This document shows, one piece after another, positions 1 to 10,330 of a stretch of DNA of 64,000 nucleotides; position 1 is the first letter of the stretch; each line of letters starts with the position of its first letter. Both the position numbers and the translations under genes were made by a program. The stretch covers positions 186,001 to 250,000 of the forward strand of contig JAMLHK010000005.1 of assembly GCA_023957155.1 (NCBI GenBank). Reading direction: 5' to 3'. The stretch comes from Chitinophagaceae bacterium (GTDB taxonomy: Bacteria; Bacteroidota; Bacteroidia; Chitinophagales; Chitinophagaceae). The notes under the pieces are model-generated. The model worked only from the letters and a program-made list of their open reading frames with translations. It was not told the origin of the DNA and ran no database searches.

Positions 1-30
1 CAAAGAGCAAAGCCGGTTGACCGGAGGCCG

Positions 31-543
31 ATGAACTGGCTCGAAAAAATATACCTGTGGGAGATATTTAAAGGAATGTCTATTACCCTTAAGCATTTTT
101 TTAAAAAGAAGGTAACCATTCAGTATCCCGAGCAAACCCGCCCGTTTAGTCCGGTATTTCGTGGGTTACATATCTTAAACCGGGATGAGGAAGGAAGAGA
201 AAGATGTACTGCCTGCGGGCTGTGTGCCGTGGCTTGTCCGGCAGAAGCGATAACAATGGAAGCTGCCGAGCGGCTGCCCGGTGAAGAAGACTTATACCGG
301 GAAGAAAAATATGCCGCCCGGTATGAGATCAATATGCTGCGCTGTATCTTTTGCGGATTATGCGAAGAGGCCTGTCCTAAAGATGCTATTTATTTGAGTG
401 AAACTTTTGCACCTGCCAATTACAGCCGTAAGAGTTTTATTTATGCAAAAGATGATCTGCTCATTCCTGATCCGGTTACCAATCCGGAGGAATATGCAAA
501 AGCAAAAGGACTTATAGATAAAAAGAAAAATCTTAAATCCTGA
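31..543 (+). CDS. nuoI: NADH-quinone oxidoreductase subunit I
   Basis: Peripheral-arm subunit of respiratory complex I that carries two [4Fe-4S] clusters passing electrons from NADH toward the quinone site. The 170-residue protein shows two ferredoxin-type motifs: Cys59, 62, 65 and 69 (CTACGLCAVACP region) and Cys105, 108, 111 and 115 (CIFCGLCEEACP region). Length fits the family. A purine-rich GGAGG lies just before the ATG. It is followed in tight order by nuoJ, K, L, M and N, so it is a mid-operon gene; the earlier nuo genes would lie left of the window. Confidence 0.97.
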   Translation: MNWLEKIYLWEIFKGMSITLKHFFKKKVTIQYPEQTRPFSPVFRGLHILNRDEEGRERCTACGLCAVACPAEAITMEAAERLPGEEDLYREEKYAARYEINMLRCIFCGLCEEACPKDAIYLSETFAPANYSRKSFIYAKDDLLIPDPVTNPEEYAKAKGLIDKKKNLKS

Positions 544-569
544 AACATACCAAACGAACGATTTAAATA

Positions 570-1070
570 ATGGGAATAACGCAGTTACTTTTCTGGTTAC
601 TTACTACCTTAACTCTTGGCAGTGCGCTGATGGTTATTTTCAGTAAAAACCCCGTATACAGTATACTTTGGCTGATCATTACTTTTTTTGCCATTTCGGG
701 TCATTATGTATTACTCAACGCCCAGTTCCTGGCTATTGTAAACATTATTGTATATGCAGGTGCAATTATGGTGCTGTTCCTTTTTGTGGTCATGCTCATG
801 AACCTGAACATGCCTTCCTCTCCTTTAAAAAATAAATGGCTCATGTTTGCGGGTGTGATATCCGGCGGCAGCCTGCTGTTGGTATTGGTTGCTGCTTTAA
901 AAGATACCGAAGCCATGCGCAATGGAATACTGATGCAGACAGGGGATATCGGGCTGATCCATAATTTGGGCAAGGTCTTGTTTAAAGATTATATATTACC
1001 TTTTGAAATAAGCAGTGTGCTTTTTTTGAGCGCTATGATAGGAGCTGTGGTAATAGGTAAGAAGGCATAA
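570..1070 (+). CDS. nuoJ: NADH-quinone oxidoreductase subunit J
   Basis: Membrane subunit of complex I. The 166-residue protein is almost entirely hydrophobic, with about five transmembrane helices, and contains the family-typical stretch around [18 protein letters not shown] near residues 61-79. It lies 26 bp after nuoI. The 41-bp gap to nuoK is made of 7-bp repeats (see separate entry). Length is normal for the family. Confidence 0.95.
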   Translation: MGITQLLFWLLTTLTLGSALMVIFSKNPVYSILWLIITFFAISGHYVLLNAQFLAIVNIIVYAGAIMVLFLFVVMLMNLNMPSSPLKNKWLMFAGVISGGSLLLVLVAALKDTEAMRNGILMQTGDIGLIHNLGKVLFKDYILPFEISSVLFLSAMIGAVVIGKKA

Positions 1071-1112
1071 ACCGGCAACCTGTAACCTGTGACTTGAAAC
1101 TTGTAACCGATA
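1071..1112. repeat. heptad-period tandem repeat between nuoJ and nuoK
   Basis: Directly after the nuoJ stop the sequence reads as six 7-bp units: accggca, acctgta, acctgtg, acttgaa, acttgta, accgata, ending on the first base of the nuoK ATG. Each unit begins with 'ac'. Part of it (cctgtaacctgtgac) recurs exactly near 30536. It fills the whole intergenic gap. Confidence 0.7.
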
Positions 1113-1447
1113 TGACTATCAATCATTATATATTTTTATCAGTGGCGTTGTTCTGCATCGGCATTATAGGTGTATTGACCCGCCGGAACATGATCGTTAT
1201 TTTCATGTGCGTAGAGCTGATGCTCAATGCCGTTAACCTGCTGCTGGTGGCTTTTTCCAAAATGCATTTTCTGTCTGCATCTGCTTTTGATGCGGCATCG
1301 AAGGCAGGAACAGATGCCCAGTTATTTGTGTTTTTTGTGATGGTGGTGGCTGCAGCCGAAGTGAGTGTGGGACTGGCTATTATTGTGATGATGTACCGGA
1401 ATACACATTCCGTTGATGTGAATTTTTTGAACCGATTAAAACATTAA
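1112..1447 (+). CDS. nuoK: NADH-quinone oxidoreductase subunit K
   Basis: Small antiporter-like membrane subunit of complex I with three transmembrane helices. The conserved [18 protein letters not shown] segment carries the buried glutamate used in proton translocation in this family. I place the start at ATG 1112 (MTINHYIF); a TTG six codons upstream lies inside the heptad repeat and is unlikely. From ATG 1112 the protein is 111 residues, close to the usual 100-110. Confidence 0.95.
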   Translation: MTINHYIFLSVALFCIGIIGVLTRRNMIVIFMCVELMLNAVNLLLVAFSKMHFLSASAFDAASKAGTDAQLFVFFVMVVAAAEVSVGLAIIVMMYRNTHSVDVNFLNRLKH

Positions 1448-1501
1448 ACGTTCGGATGATAAATAAGGGATTCTTTATTTGTTTTCCGCACCTGATCTGA
1501 T

Positions 1502-3394
1502 ATGAGTAAATTAGTTTACCTGGTTCCCCTGTTCCCGCTGATCGGTTTCCTGATCAATGGTATGGCAAGGAAGCGTTTATCCAAATCTCTCGCCGGCATC
1601 ATTGGCAGCGGCGTTGTATAGGTATCTTTTATTATCAGAGTTATTCTTTTTTTAGATGTAAAGGCAGGGCATACCGGTGTGGTGCAGCTTTTTGACTTTA
1701 TTTCTATCGGAACGCTGAACATACCATTTGCTTTTCAGGTTGACCAGTTGTCTGCTATATTTATGCTTATCATAACGGGAGTAGGCTTTTTGATTCATGT
1801 GTACTCCACTTCGTATATGCATGAAGAGGCATCAGACCAGTATGCCCGCTACTTTTCTTTTCTTAATCTTTTTGTGTTTTCCATGTTGTTGCTGGTGCTT
1901 GGAGCCAACTATCTGATCATGTTTATCGGCTGGGAGGGGGTAGGACTTTGCTCTTATCTGCTGATCGGGTACTGGTATAAGAACAAAGATTTCAGCACTG
2001 CAGGCAGAAAGGCTTTCGTTATGAACCGTATTGGCGACTTTGGTTTCCTGCTGGCGGTATTCTGGATGATCCAGCATTTTGGTTCTTTGAATTTCGGAGA
2101 TGTGTTGGGTAAGGCCGCCGGCATGCCTTTAAACGATAAGGTGCTGGTAGGTATAACGTTGCTTCTTTTTCTCGGGGCTGTCGGTAAAAGTGCCCAGATC
2201 CCGTTATATACCTGGCTGCCCGATGCTATGGCCGGACCAACGCCGGTATCTGCGCTGATCCATGCCGCCACGATGGTTACTGCAGGCATATACATGATAG
2301 CAAGGAGCAATATATTATATACCCTGGCCCCGGTTACGCAGGGTGTGGTTGCTGCTATTGGACTGGCTACTGCAATTTTTGCCGCTTCCATTGCATTAAA
2401 GCAAAATGATATTAAAAAAGTATTGGCCTATTCTACCGTAAGTCAGCTGGGCTATATGTTTTTGGGTTTGGGCGTTGGCGCATATACCGGTGCCGTATTT
2501 CATGTAATGACACATGCTTTTTTCAAAGCCTTATTGTTTCTCGGGGCGGGTTCGGTAATTCATGCCATGCACCACGAGCAGGATATCAGAAAAATGGGCG
2601 GGCTGAAAAAGCAGCTACCGGTTACTCACTGGACGTTCCTGGTAGCGTGCCTTGCCATTGCCGGTATTCCTCCGCTCAGTGGCTTCTTTTCAAAAGACGA
2701 GATATTGTCTGCCACTTTTTCTGTAAATAAAATATACTGGGTCATTGGTGTGCTGGGCGCTGTGCTCACTGCGTTCTATATGTTCCGGCTGTATGCCACA
2801 ACCTTCCTCGGTAAGTTCAGGGGAACGGAGGAACAGGAACGGCACCTGCATGAATCACCCCGGGCAATGACGGTGCCATTGGTCGTTCTTGCTATACTTT
2901 CGGCTGTCGCAGGATTTATTGGTATCCCCGCCGTACTGGGAGGAACACACCAGCTTGAAAATTTCCTTTCACCTGTCTTTGCCGGCTCCGTTGCGCTGCA
3001 ACATGCCGCTCATCCTGATCATACTACGGAGTACCTGCTTATGGGGATTTCCGCAGGACTGTCGGTGCTGGTATTATTATATGCAATAACCCGGTTCAGC
3101 AAAAAGCCGGATATGGATTCTCCGGGAGGTTTGGGGAAATTGCTGGAAAACAAATGGTATGTAGATGAGCTGTATGATATGATTGTTGTTAAGCCGTTAC
3201 ACCGGGTATCTGTATTATTAAACAATGTGGCAGAAAAAATGGGTATAGACGGTGTTGTAAACGGAGTGGGCAAATTCGTGTCATACGGGAGCCGCCAGTT
3301 GAGGTTGCTGCAAAACGGGCAGGTGGGTGTATATATCCTGATAATGGTTGCCGCCTTATTGATTTTATTTATTATTCAATTGTTTGTACTGTAA
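1502..3394 (+). pseudogene. nuoL: NADH-quinone oxidoreductase subunit L, interrupted by an in-frame TAG codon
   Basis: Largest antiporter-like proton-pumping subunit of complex I. Reading from ATG 1502 gives a normal NuoL beginning (MSKLVYLVPLFPLIGFLING), but codon 40 is TAG at 1619-1621. The same frame then continues open to TAA at 3392-3394 with all family hallmarks: the VDQLSAIFMLIITGVGFLIH helix, WEGVGLCSYLLIGYW, TWLPDAMAGPTPVSALIHAATMV (split over residues ~210-235) and the long C-terminal lateral helix. Without the stop it would be about 630 residues, which is typical. A single substitution from a sense codon such as CAG or TTG explains it. Reinitiation at GTG 1679 would give 571 residues lacking the first two helices. 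This may be a sequencing error, a recent mutation or suppressed; the neighbours look intact. Confidence 0.85.
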
Positions 3395-3397
3395 GCT

Positions 3398-4879
3398 ATG
3401 AACCCTAATGATGTTTTTATTACATTCCCGGAATTGCTGATCTGGTTCCCCCTGCTAAGCGGGCTGGTAGCTTTTTTTCTGACTAAAGGGGATACGGCTA
3501 AACGGTGGGCGGTTATTTCTTCTTTTATTACGGTTGCCATAGTAGCCGTAAGCTTCTTTTTTACGGATAAGAACTACTTCCATTATAATAATGTAAGTTA
3601 TGTGTGGATGCCTTCTATCGGAAGCAGCTTTGCATTGATGTATGATGGAATGGGGCGTATGTTGTGCTTATTAACTGCGCTTGCATTTCCGCTGGCCTTT
3701 TTAACTACCTATAATACCAACTATGCGAAGCCGAATCATTTTTATGGTTTGATGCTGCTTTCGCAAACGGGTTTAATGGGTGTGTTTTGTGCTATGGATG
3801 CCCTGGTCTTTTACTTTTTCTGGGAGTTGGCTATTATCCCGATATATTTTCTTGCCTCCCTGTGGGGTGGTGAAAGACGCATCCAGGTTACGTTTAAATT
3901 TTTCGTATATACTTTTGTAGCATCCTTGCTGTTAATGGTGGGTATTATATATGTGTACCTGCATACACCCGACCATAGTTTTGCACTGAGCTCCTTTCTT
4001 AAAGCAGCGCTGTCGCCCGGACAGGAAAAATTTGTTTTCTGGCTCTTCTTTGCCGCCTTTGCCGTAAAAATGCCCCTGTTCCCGTTCCATACCTGGCAGC
4101 CCGATGCTTATGAGCAGGCGGCAGCACCGGTTACTATGATCCTGAGCGGGGTAATGGTAAAGATGGGCGTATTTGCCCTGATCCGCTGGTTAATACCGGT
4201 TTTTCCTCATGCCACCGGGGTATTTACCCCTATTGTAATCGGACTTGCAGTTACAGGAATGGTGTATGCCTCTTTAATTGCATGGGTTCAGGATGATCTG
4301 AAACGGCTGGTTGCTTATTCTTCTATTGTGCATGTGGGGTTAATGTGCGCCGCTATATTTGCCCGCAATCAAAGCGGGGTGGAAGGGGTAATGTTACAGA
4401 TGTTTAATCACGGTATTAACATCATCGGGTTGTGGATAGTGGTAGAGCTGATAGAAAGCCATTTCGGCACAAGAAAAATCTCCCGGTTAGGCGGAATAGC
4501 AGCCAGCACACCGGTACTCACTATTTTCCTGGTCATCATTGCCCTGGCCAATATTGCGCTACCCTTAACGAATGCTTTTGTAGGAGAATTTTTAATGTTC
4601 AATGGCGTATTCCAGTATGGAAAATGGACTGCAGCCATTGCATTAATAACGATTATCCTGTCGGCTGTATATACGCTGAATATGGTACAAAAAGTATTTT
4701 ACGGTAATACCAATGCGCTTACCGCATCGGGTGAAGGTATGGTTAAACGCAGTGCGGCAGTAGCATTAACCGTAGTTGTGATCCTTATTCTTTTGCTTGG
4801 TATATATCCCAAACTGTTATTAGATCTTACAAAAGATACGGTAAATGAATTTATAAGCAGGGTTGCAGGCATGTTGTAA
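3398..4879 (+). CDS. nuoM: NADH-quinone oxidoreductase subunit M
   Basis: Antiporter-like membrane subunit of complex I. The 493-residue protein has about 14 transmembrane helices and the proton-conducting quinone-oxidoreductase core, including FWELAIIPIYFLASLWGGE with its conserved glutamate, the PLFPFHTWQPDAYEQAAAP segment, and DDLKRLVAYSSIVHVGLM. Its ATG lies 3 bp after the nuoL stop, implying translational coupling; damage to nuoL could therefore affect its expression. Confidence 0.96.
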   Translation: MNPNDVFITFPELLIWFPLLSGLVAFFLTKGDTAKRWAVISSFITVAIVAVSFFFTDKNYFHYNNVSYVWMPSIGSSFALMYDGMGRMLCLLTALAFPLAFLTTYNTNYAKPNHFYGLMLLSQTGLMGVFCAMDALVFYFFWELAIIPIYFLASLWGGERRIQVTFKFFVYTFVASLLLMVGIIYVYLHTPDHSFALSSFLKAALSPGQEKFVFWLFFAAFAVKMPLFPFHTWQPDAYEQAAAPVTMILSGVMVKMGVFALIRWLIPVFPHATGVFTPIVIGLAVTGMVYASLIAWVQDDLKRLVAYSSIVHVGLMCAAIFARNQSGVEGVMLQMFNHGINIIGLWIVVELIESHFGTRKISRLGGIAASTPVLTIFLVIIALANIALPLTNAFVGEFLMFNGVFQYGKWTAAIALITIILSAVYTLNMVQKVFYGNTNALTASGEGMVKRSAAVALTVVVILILLLGIYPKLLLDLTKDTVNEFISRVAGML

Positions 4880-4958
4880 GGGGGAAAATATGGATTGCCT
4901 GAAGAGATAAGGGTAATAAAACAAAAACAACAACTCAAAAAGGGGTTATTATAATATT

Positions 4959-6332
4959 ATGAGCTCAATTATATTATCGGCGTTATGGGGGGTAGTAATG
5001 ATGTTCAGCGGGATATTCCTGAAAAAGAAATCCCTGGCAAAATATATTGCCCTGCTGGGAATAGCCGCCCTGCTGACGGTTAATTTCCTGGAATATTATA
5101 ATATCTGGTATATCTACGCCGATATCCGGCAAATGTTGAAGTTCACTTCTTTTGGACAGGTTTTTAATGCGATCGTTTTTGCCTGTACCCTGTTATTCTT
5201 TTTGTTAAACGCTTCAGAGTTTGAAGCAATGGGTCCGGATGTATACGAATACTATGCGCTGATCTTTTTTGTGCTATGCGGGGTAGGTATAGCCGTGTCA
5301 TTTAATACATTGCTGATGCTGTTTATCGGGATTGAAATTATTACTATTCCCTTATATATCCTGGCGGGTAGTGAAAAACGAAATCTCAGGAGTAATGAAG
5401 CCTCGATAAAATATTTCCTGATGGGCGTTTTTTCAACGGGTATCATGCTGATGGGTATTGCTTTTCTATATGGGGCAACCGGTACTTTTTATATTGATAG
5501 TATGAACCTGGGTGTGGAGTCCCTGCGGCCTATGATCCTTATAGGGATTGTGTTGCTGATGGTTGCGATGTCGTTTAAAGTAAGCGCCGCACCTTTTCAT
5601 TTCTGGGTACCCGATGTGTATGATGGCGCTCCCACTGCGGTTACCTCTTTTATGGCTACCATTGTTAAAGTAGCTTCTTTTGTGGCCTTTCTTCATTTAT
5701 TTGATACTGCTTTTGGTAAAATGCATGCCGATTGGCAGTTATTAATTGCATTAATTACTGCTGCTACATTATTTATTGGAAATATTACTGCTGTTTTTCA
5801 GCAAAGCGTAAAACGAATGCTGGCTTACTCCAGTGTTGCACATGCCGGCTTTATGATGTTTGCCTTGTGGAGTTTAAACACGTTTGCCAGGGAAGGATTA
5901 ATATTGTATGCGGCAGCGTACAGCTTGGCTACCATTGGCAGTTTTGCCGTATTGGCCAAAATGAAAGATTATTCATTAGAGGGCTTTAACGGATTGGGTA
6001 AAACCCAGCCGCTTCTTGCTTTAACAAATACGATTTTTCTTCTTTCCCTTACCGGTATACCATTAACCGCCGGTTTCTTCGCTAAGTATTTTATGCTTAT
6101 GGGAGCGGTAAAAAGCGGAACCCATCTGTGGCTGGTAATTTTTGCCGTATTAATGGCTGCTGTCAGCGCATATTATTATTTCCGCGTTATCCAGGCCATG
6201 TATTTTAAAGAGGGTAATGCACAGGTAACTCCGGTTTCTCCTGTTTTCAGGATAACTTTATGTGTTACTGCCGCGCTCATTATTCTTTTAGGTATGTTCC
6301 CCGGTCTGCTGTTAAAAGGATTATATTATTGA
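4959..6332 (+). CDS. nuoN: NADH-quinone oxidoreductase subunit N
   Basis: Third antiporter-like subunit of complex I and the last gene of the nuo operon. The 457-residue, roughly 14-helix protein has the family segments FIGIEIITIPLYILAGSEKR (conserved Glu), AAPFHFWVPDVYDGAPTAVT and QSVKRMLAYSSVAHAGFMM. It starts 79 bp after nuoM. No hairpin-plus-T terminator is evident after its TGA; 82 bp later the ABC permease begins, so transcription might read through. Confidence 0.95.
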   Translation: MSSIILSALWGVVMMFSGIFLKKKSLAKYIALLGIAALLTVNFLEYYNIWYIYADIRQMLKFTSFGQVFNAIVFACTLLFFLLNASEFEAMGPDVYEYYALIFFVLCGVGIAVSFNTLLMLFIGIEIITIPLYILAGSEKRNLRSNEASIKYFLMGVFSTGIMLMGIAFLYGATGTFYIDSMNLGVESLRPMILIGIVLLMVAMSFKVSAAPFHFWVPDVYDGAPTAVTSFMATIVKVASFVAFLHLFDTAFGKMHADWQLLIALITAATLFIGNITAVFQQSVKRMLAYSSVAHAGFMMFALWSLNTFAREGLILYAAAYSLATIGSFAVLAKMKDYSLEGFNGLGKTQPLLALTNTIFLLSLTGIPLTAGFFAKYFMLMGAVKSGTHLWLVIFAVLMAAVSAYYYFRVIQAMYFKEGNAQVTPVSPVFRITLCVTAALIILLGMFPGLLLKGLYY

Positions 6333-6414
6333 TCTGCCTGCTCCGCTCATCACAAGCCATTTTGCAGATGAAATATGTATCCGTAATTTTAAATTACATT
6401 TTTAGTCATTAGTA

Positions 6415-7692
6415 ATGAATATAAAGGATACTATCATCCTCGCTTTTAAAACCATTCTCGGTAACAGGTTACGTACCGGCATTACCGTAGCCATTATTGC
6501 ATTTGGCATCATGGCGCTGGTGGGTATCATAACTGCTATACAGGCGATGAACTCCAGCCTGAAGGATAGTTTTGCCACAATGGGCGCCAACTCTTTTAGC
6601 ATCCGGCATAGAGAAAGACAGGTACGCATAGGAGATAGCCCGGGAGATGTTACCAAAACCAGTAGCAGTCCAAAAAAAGTAAAAAAATCAAATACCGGTA
6701 AGCTGATCACCTATGAGCAGGCTATAGCATTTAAACAGCGGTATGACTATCCTTCAAAAGTGAGTATCGGGCTTGGCGGAGTGGGCTCGCAAACTATTTT
6801 TTTTGAAAATAAAAAAACCAATCCCAATGTGCGTATATCGGGAGGAGATGAAAACTATTTTGCTTTAAACGGGTACGAAATAGAATACGGGCGCAACTTC
6901 AGCCAGCTGGATATTGAGAGCGGAAGAAATGTATGTGTGTTAGGCTATGATGTAGCGGTTAAAATTTTTGGAGACAGGATAGAGCGGGCTTTGGATAAAA
7001 TTATACGGGTAGGCGCTAATAAGTTCAGGGTGATCGGTGTTTTAAAAAGCCGGGGCAGCAGCTCTTTTATGCAGGCAGACAATGTAATATTTACCACGTA
7101 TAATACGCTGCGGCGTTTGTTTTCTGTTGGCAATGCCTCTTATTATATTGGAGTGCAGGTAAGTGATGTAGATCGGCTGAATGATGCCATCGGTGAGGCG
7201 GAAGGTGTATTTCGCCCGATCCGGGGCCTGGCGATAACCGAGCAAAGTAATTTTTACATAGATAAGAGTGATGCCCTGGCGGAAACTTTTATCAGCCTGT
7301 TGGGAAATATCTCATTAGCCGCCGGCGGTATAGGATTTATCACCCTTATAGGCGCAGCCATAGGTTTGATGAATATTATGCTTGTTGCCGTAACGGAAAG
7401 AACGAGAGAAGTTGGGTTAGTAAAAGCCCTGGGAGGTAAAAAGAGAAATATACGGCAACAGTTTCTTTTCGAATCTATACTGATCAGTTTAATGGGAGCG
7501 ATAATAGGGATCTTCCTGGGTATTATTGTCGGCAACCTTGTCGGTATGCTGATGAAAGTGCCGTTTTTTGTGCCCTGGTTACTGATACTGATCGCTATCC
7601 TTATTTGTTCGGCCGTAGGTCTTGCCGCAGGCATTTATCCTGCCTGGAAAGCATCTAAATTAGACCCTATTGTGGCGCTCCGGTACGAATAG
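6415..7692 (+). CDS. ABC transporter permease, MacB/FtsX type
   Basis: Inner-membrane permease with the MacB layout: an N-terminal helix (about residues 20-42), a periplasmic MacB_PCD-like domain of about 230 residues, then three C-terminal helices forming the FtsX domain. The conserved cytoplasmic turn [18 protein letters not shown] and the ending [18 protein letters not shown] are diagnostic of this superfamily. Members export lipoproteins, peptides or drugs, or work as mechanotransmission complexes. No ABC ATPase gene adjoins it here, so the partner must be encoded elsewhere and the substrate cannot be read. Confidence 0.9.
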   Translation: MNIKDTIILAFKTILGNRLRTGITVAIIAFGIMALVGIITAIQAMNSSLKDSFATMGANSFSIRHRERQVRIGDSPGDVTKTSSSPKKVKKSNTGKLITYEQAIAFKQRYDYPSKVSIGLGGVGSQTIFFENKKTNPNVRISGGDENYFALNGYEIEYGRNFSQLDIESGRNVCVLGYDVAVKIFGDRIERALDKIIRVGANKFRVIGVLKSRGSSSFMQADNVIFTTYNTLRRLFSVGNASYYIGVQVSDVDRLNDAIGEAEGVFRPIRGLAITEQSNFYIDKSDALAETFISLLGNISLAAGGIGFITLIGAAIGLMNIMLVAVTERTREVGLVKALGGKKRNIRQQFLFESILISLMGAIIGIFLGIIVGNLVGMLMKVPFFVPWLLILIAILICSAVGLAAGIYPAWKASKLDPIVALRYE

Positions 7693-7773
7693 CGGTGACC
7701 AGGCATGTTATGCAGGGGACAAATAAATCTTTCTTATCCGAAACCGAAAGAAACATCTCCCCATTTGTTACCC

Positions 7774-10326
7774 TTATTTTCCCGGGTCTAATATGGCTGC
7801 AATCCGGTCGTTTACATCCTGCAAATGATACCGGGTCATTTTGTCGCCTGTTGTAGTTAATGCCGATTTTATTTCTGACTGCAGGGAACGCAGGTTACCT
7901 TTTAGCACAGAAATAATATCACTTTTCCTGGTATCAGCCATAGCTGCCGGCGCACCAATACGAAATAAGATACCTCCCATCGGTGAGGTGGAAACCGGGT
8001 TGATAATTTGCCCCATTCTTTCCACGTATGTTTTTTGCAGGTTGCGCCTGTATATATCAATCGGTTTTTTTGAAATAAGTTCGGTCCATATACCTCGTTT
8101 CAGCTCGTCCAGCATCTCTGACGCCTTATAGGCTTCATTTTTCAGCTCAGCTTCCATACTCAGCAATTTGCTTATTGTATTTGTGCTGATGATGCGGTTC
8201 AGAATAACCTCCTGCCTGCTGCTCACAACAGATAGCCCGGTATTGCCAATGCGGTTAAGCACATCCATGTTGAGAAGCCATTCGGGTGTAATGAATAACT
8301 GTTTTACCAGGAAGCTCATGGCTTCCTTCTGCACATTTTTAGGCGTATAGGCGTAAACCGTTCCCGGTTGCTCCACCGTTTTAGGGGTTTCGTATATTCC
8401 GCCGATATTTTTTGCAACATGGCCCAGGTAGCGTCCATACTGTGTGGTTAGCTCATTATATAACATCGAAAGATCAGCGTAATCTGCATCGGGTTTCATG
8501 GTCCATTCCATCAGGTTGGGTACAATACGCTGCAGGTTCCTGATTCCATAAGTTCCCGCTTTCATAGCGTTGTCGCCGAGGTCTTCATTTTGAGAGCGCG
8601 GATCGTCCGGGTTGGATTCAGTACCGAACCAGAAACGCATGTCTTTTAATTTTTCAATAGTGAGCGCGTTTAAGATGGGTATTTCTTCTTCCGGTGTGGA
8701 CGCCTGGGGGAACCACCGGTAGCCCCATTCAATAGCCCATTTGTCATAATCTCCTATACGCGGGAACAATCCTTTTTCGGAGATATTATCTTCAGGCTGG
8801 GCAACGTAATTGAATCGTGCATAATCCATAATGGAAGGGGTATGACCATTGGCTTCCACCCAGGCTTTATCTCTTAGCTTTTCAACCGGCGTGGAGGAGC
8901 TTGAGCCAAAATTATGACGAAGTCCGAGCGTGTGTCCTACTTCGTGCGATGATACAAACCGGATCAGTTGTCCCATAAGCTCGTCATCAAATTCCATTTT
9001 CCGGGCACGTGGGTCCAGGGGGGAGCATTGGATAAAGTACCAGTTGCGAAGCAGGTTCATCACATTGTGGTACCAGTTAATGTGGCTTTCTAATATTTCT
9101 CCCGTACGGGGATCATGCACGTTGGGTCCGCTGGCATTAGCTACAATGGAAGGCTTATATACGATAGCAGAGAAGCGGGCATCTTCAAGGCTCCAGGTAG
9201 AATCTTCCAGGGGAGTGGGTGCCGGTTTGGCTATAATGGCATTTTTAAATCCGGCTTTTTCAAATGCTGCCTGCCAGTCGTTCACCCCCTGTATCAGGTA
9301 AGGTACCCACTTGGGAGGGGTAGCCGGATCAATATAAAACACAATTTGCTTTTTGGGTTCTACTAACTCCCCTTTTTTATATTTCTCTATATCTTCCTTC
9401 CGGGGCTCCAGCTTCCAGCGAACAATAAGGGATACTTCTTTCACTCCCTGGGGGTTAGCATCAAAATCGGTATACCGCCTGGCAAAGTAGCCCACCCTCG
9501 GATCAAAAAAGCGTTTCTGTGCAGGAATTGCGGGCAGCAATATCATGGAACTGTTGAGTTCGAGGGTATACAATTCGTTGGGTGCGGGGCCGCTTGTTGC
9601 CGGAGGTCTGCTACCCATAGAGCTGCTGCCGCCTTTATTGTAGGTTTTTACGGTTTTGATCTCGATGTTAAGGGGGTAGCTTTTAACGGTAGTAATAAAG
9701 GACTTGTCCGACTGGTAAGCTCCCACCTGGAAAGTACTCTTGGCATTCCCGGAAAAAAACAGGATATCATTATCGCCTGAGATATAATCTGTAAAGTCTA
9801 TGACCGTAGCGGTAGAATCAGTAGCTAACACTTTGATATCGAATGCTGCTACGATGGGTAGCAGGTTAGAATTGGTCACAGATTTATACATTGCCTGGGT
9901 GGAATCTTTAGATATTTCATCGAAAGACACTTTTTTAAGGAACAGCTTGTTATTTGGGCCTTTTTCAAAGCGGATCACATTGCTCCCGATCTGATCACCG
10001 GCGTAGCCGAAAAAGAAATTACGCATTCCCGCGGCGGCTTTTGAAATACGGTTCACAACAAGGATATCGCGGTTTAAGAGTGAGTCGGCAATCTCAAAAT
10101 AATATTTGTCCTCCACTTTATGTACTAAGAACAACCCGCTGTCTGACCGGGCCTTGTCGGTAATCACTTCTTTGTATGCTACCGGGCCTTTTTTAGGCCC
10201 GGAACTGGCAGGGGCTCCATTCGCCGGCGGCGGGGCAGGAGGGGCGGATTTCTTCTTATCCTGTGCGGGTACGGTAGCGGCTGCCATAAGCAGCAAACCG
10301 GACAAAATGAAATGTTTTATATACAT
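7774..10326 (-). CDS. secreted zinc-dependent metalloprotease (DUF5117/DUF5118/DUF4953 type)
   Basis: An 850-residue protein with a signal peptide (residues 1-21, ending VPAQ), a low-complexity Pro/Ala/Lys stretch, and a metzincin-like zinc site HEVGHTLGLRHNF near residue 460 in which HExxHxxGxxH supplies the ligands and catalytic Glu. The layout matches the large Bacteroidota zinc-dependent metalloproteases with N-terminal DUF5117/DUF5118 and a C-terminal DUF4953 domain. It is presumably exported across the inner membrane; no type IX sorting domain is obvious at the C terminus. The substrate is unknown. It is a single-gene unit convergent with the ABC permease. Confidence 0.9.
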   Translation of the reverse strand: MYIKHFILSGLLLMAAATVPAQDKKKSAPPAPPPANGAPASSGPKKGPVAYKEVITDKARSDSGLFLVHKVEDKYYFEIADSLLNRDILVVNRISKAAAGMRNFFFGYAGDQIGSNVIRFEKGPNNKLFLKKVSFDEISKDSTQAMYKSVTNSNLLPIVAAFDIKVLATDSTATVIDFTDYISGDNDILFFSGNAKSTFQVGAYQSDKSFITTVKSYPLNIEIKTVKTYNKGGSSSMGSRPPATSGPAPNELYTLELNSSMILLPAIPAQKRFFDPRVGYFARRYTDFDANPQGVKEVSLIVRWKLEPRKEDIEKYKKGELVEPKKQIVFYIDPATPPKWVPYLIQGVNDWQAAFEKAGFKNAIIAKPAPTPLEDSTWSLEDARFSAIVYKPSIVANASGPNVHDPRTGEILESHINWYHNVMNLLRNWYFIQCSPLDPRARKMEFDDELMGQLIRFVSSHEVGHTLGLRHNFGSSSSTPVEKLRDKAWVEANGHTPSIMDYARFNYVAQPEDNISEKGLFPRIGDYDKWAIEWGYRWFPQASTPEEEIPILNALTIEKLKDMRFWFGTESNPDDPRSQNEDLGDNAMKAGTYGIRNLQRIVPNLMEWTMKPDADYADLSMLYNELTTQYGRYLGHVAKNIGGIYETPKTVEQPGTVYAYTPKNVQKEAMSFLVKQLFITPEWLLNMDVLNRIGNTGLSVVSSRQEVILNRIISTNTISKLLSMEAELKNEAYKASEMLDELKRGIWTELISKKPIDIYRRNLQKTYVERMGQIINPVSTSPMGGILFRIGAPAAMADTRKSDIISVLKGNLRSLQSEIKSALTTTGDKMTRYHLQDVNDRIAAILDPGK

Positions 10327-10330
10327 ATAA

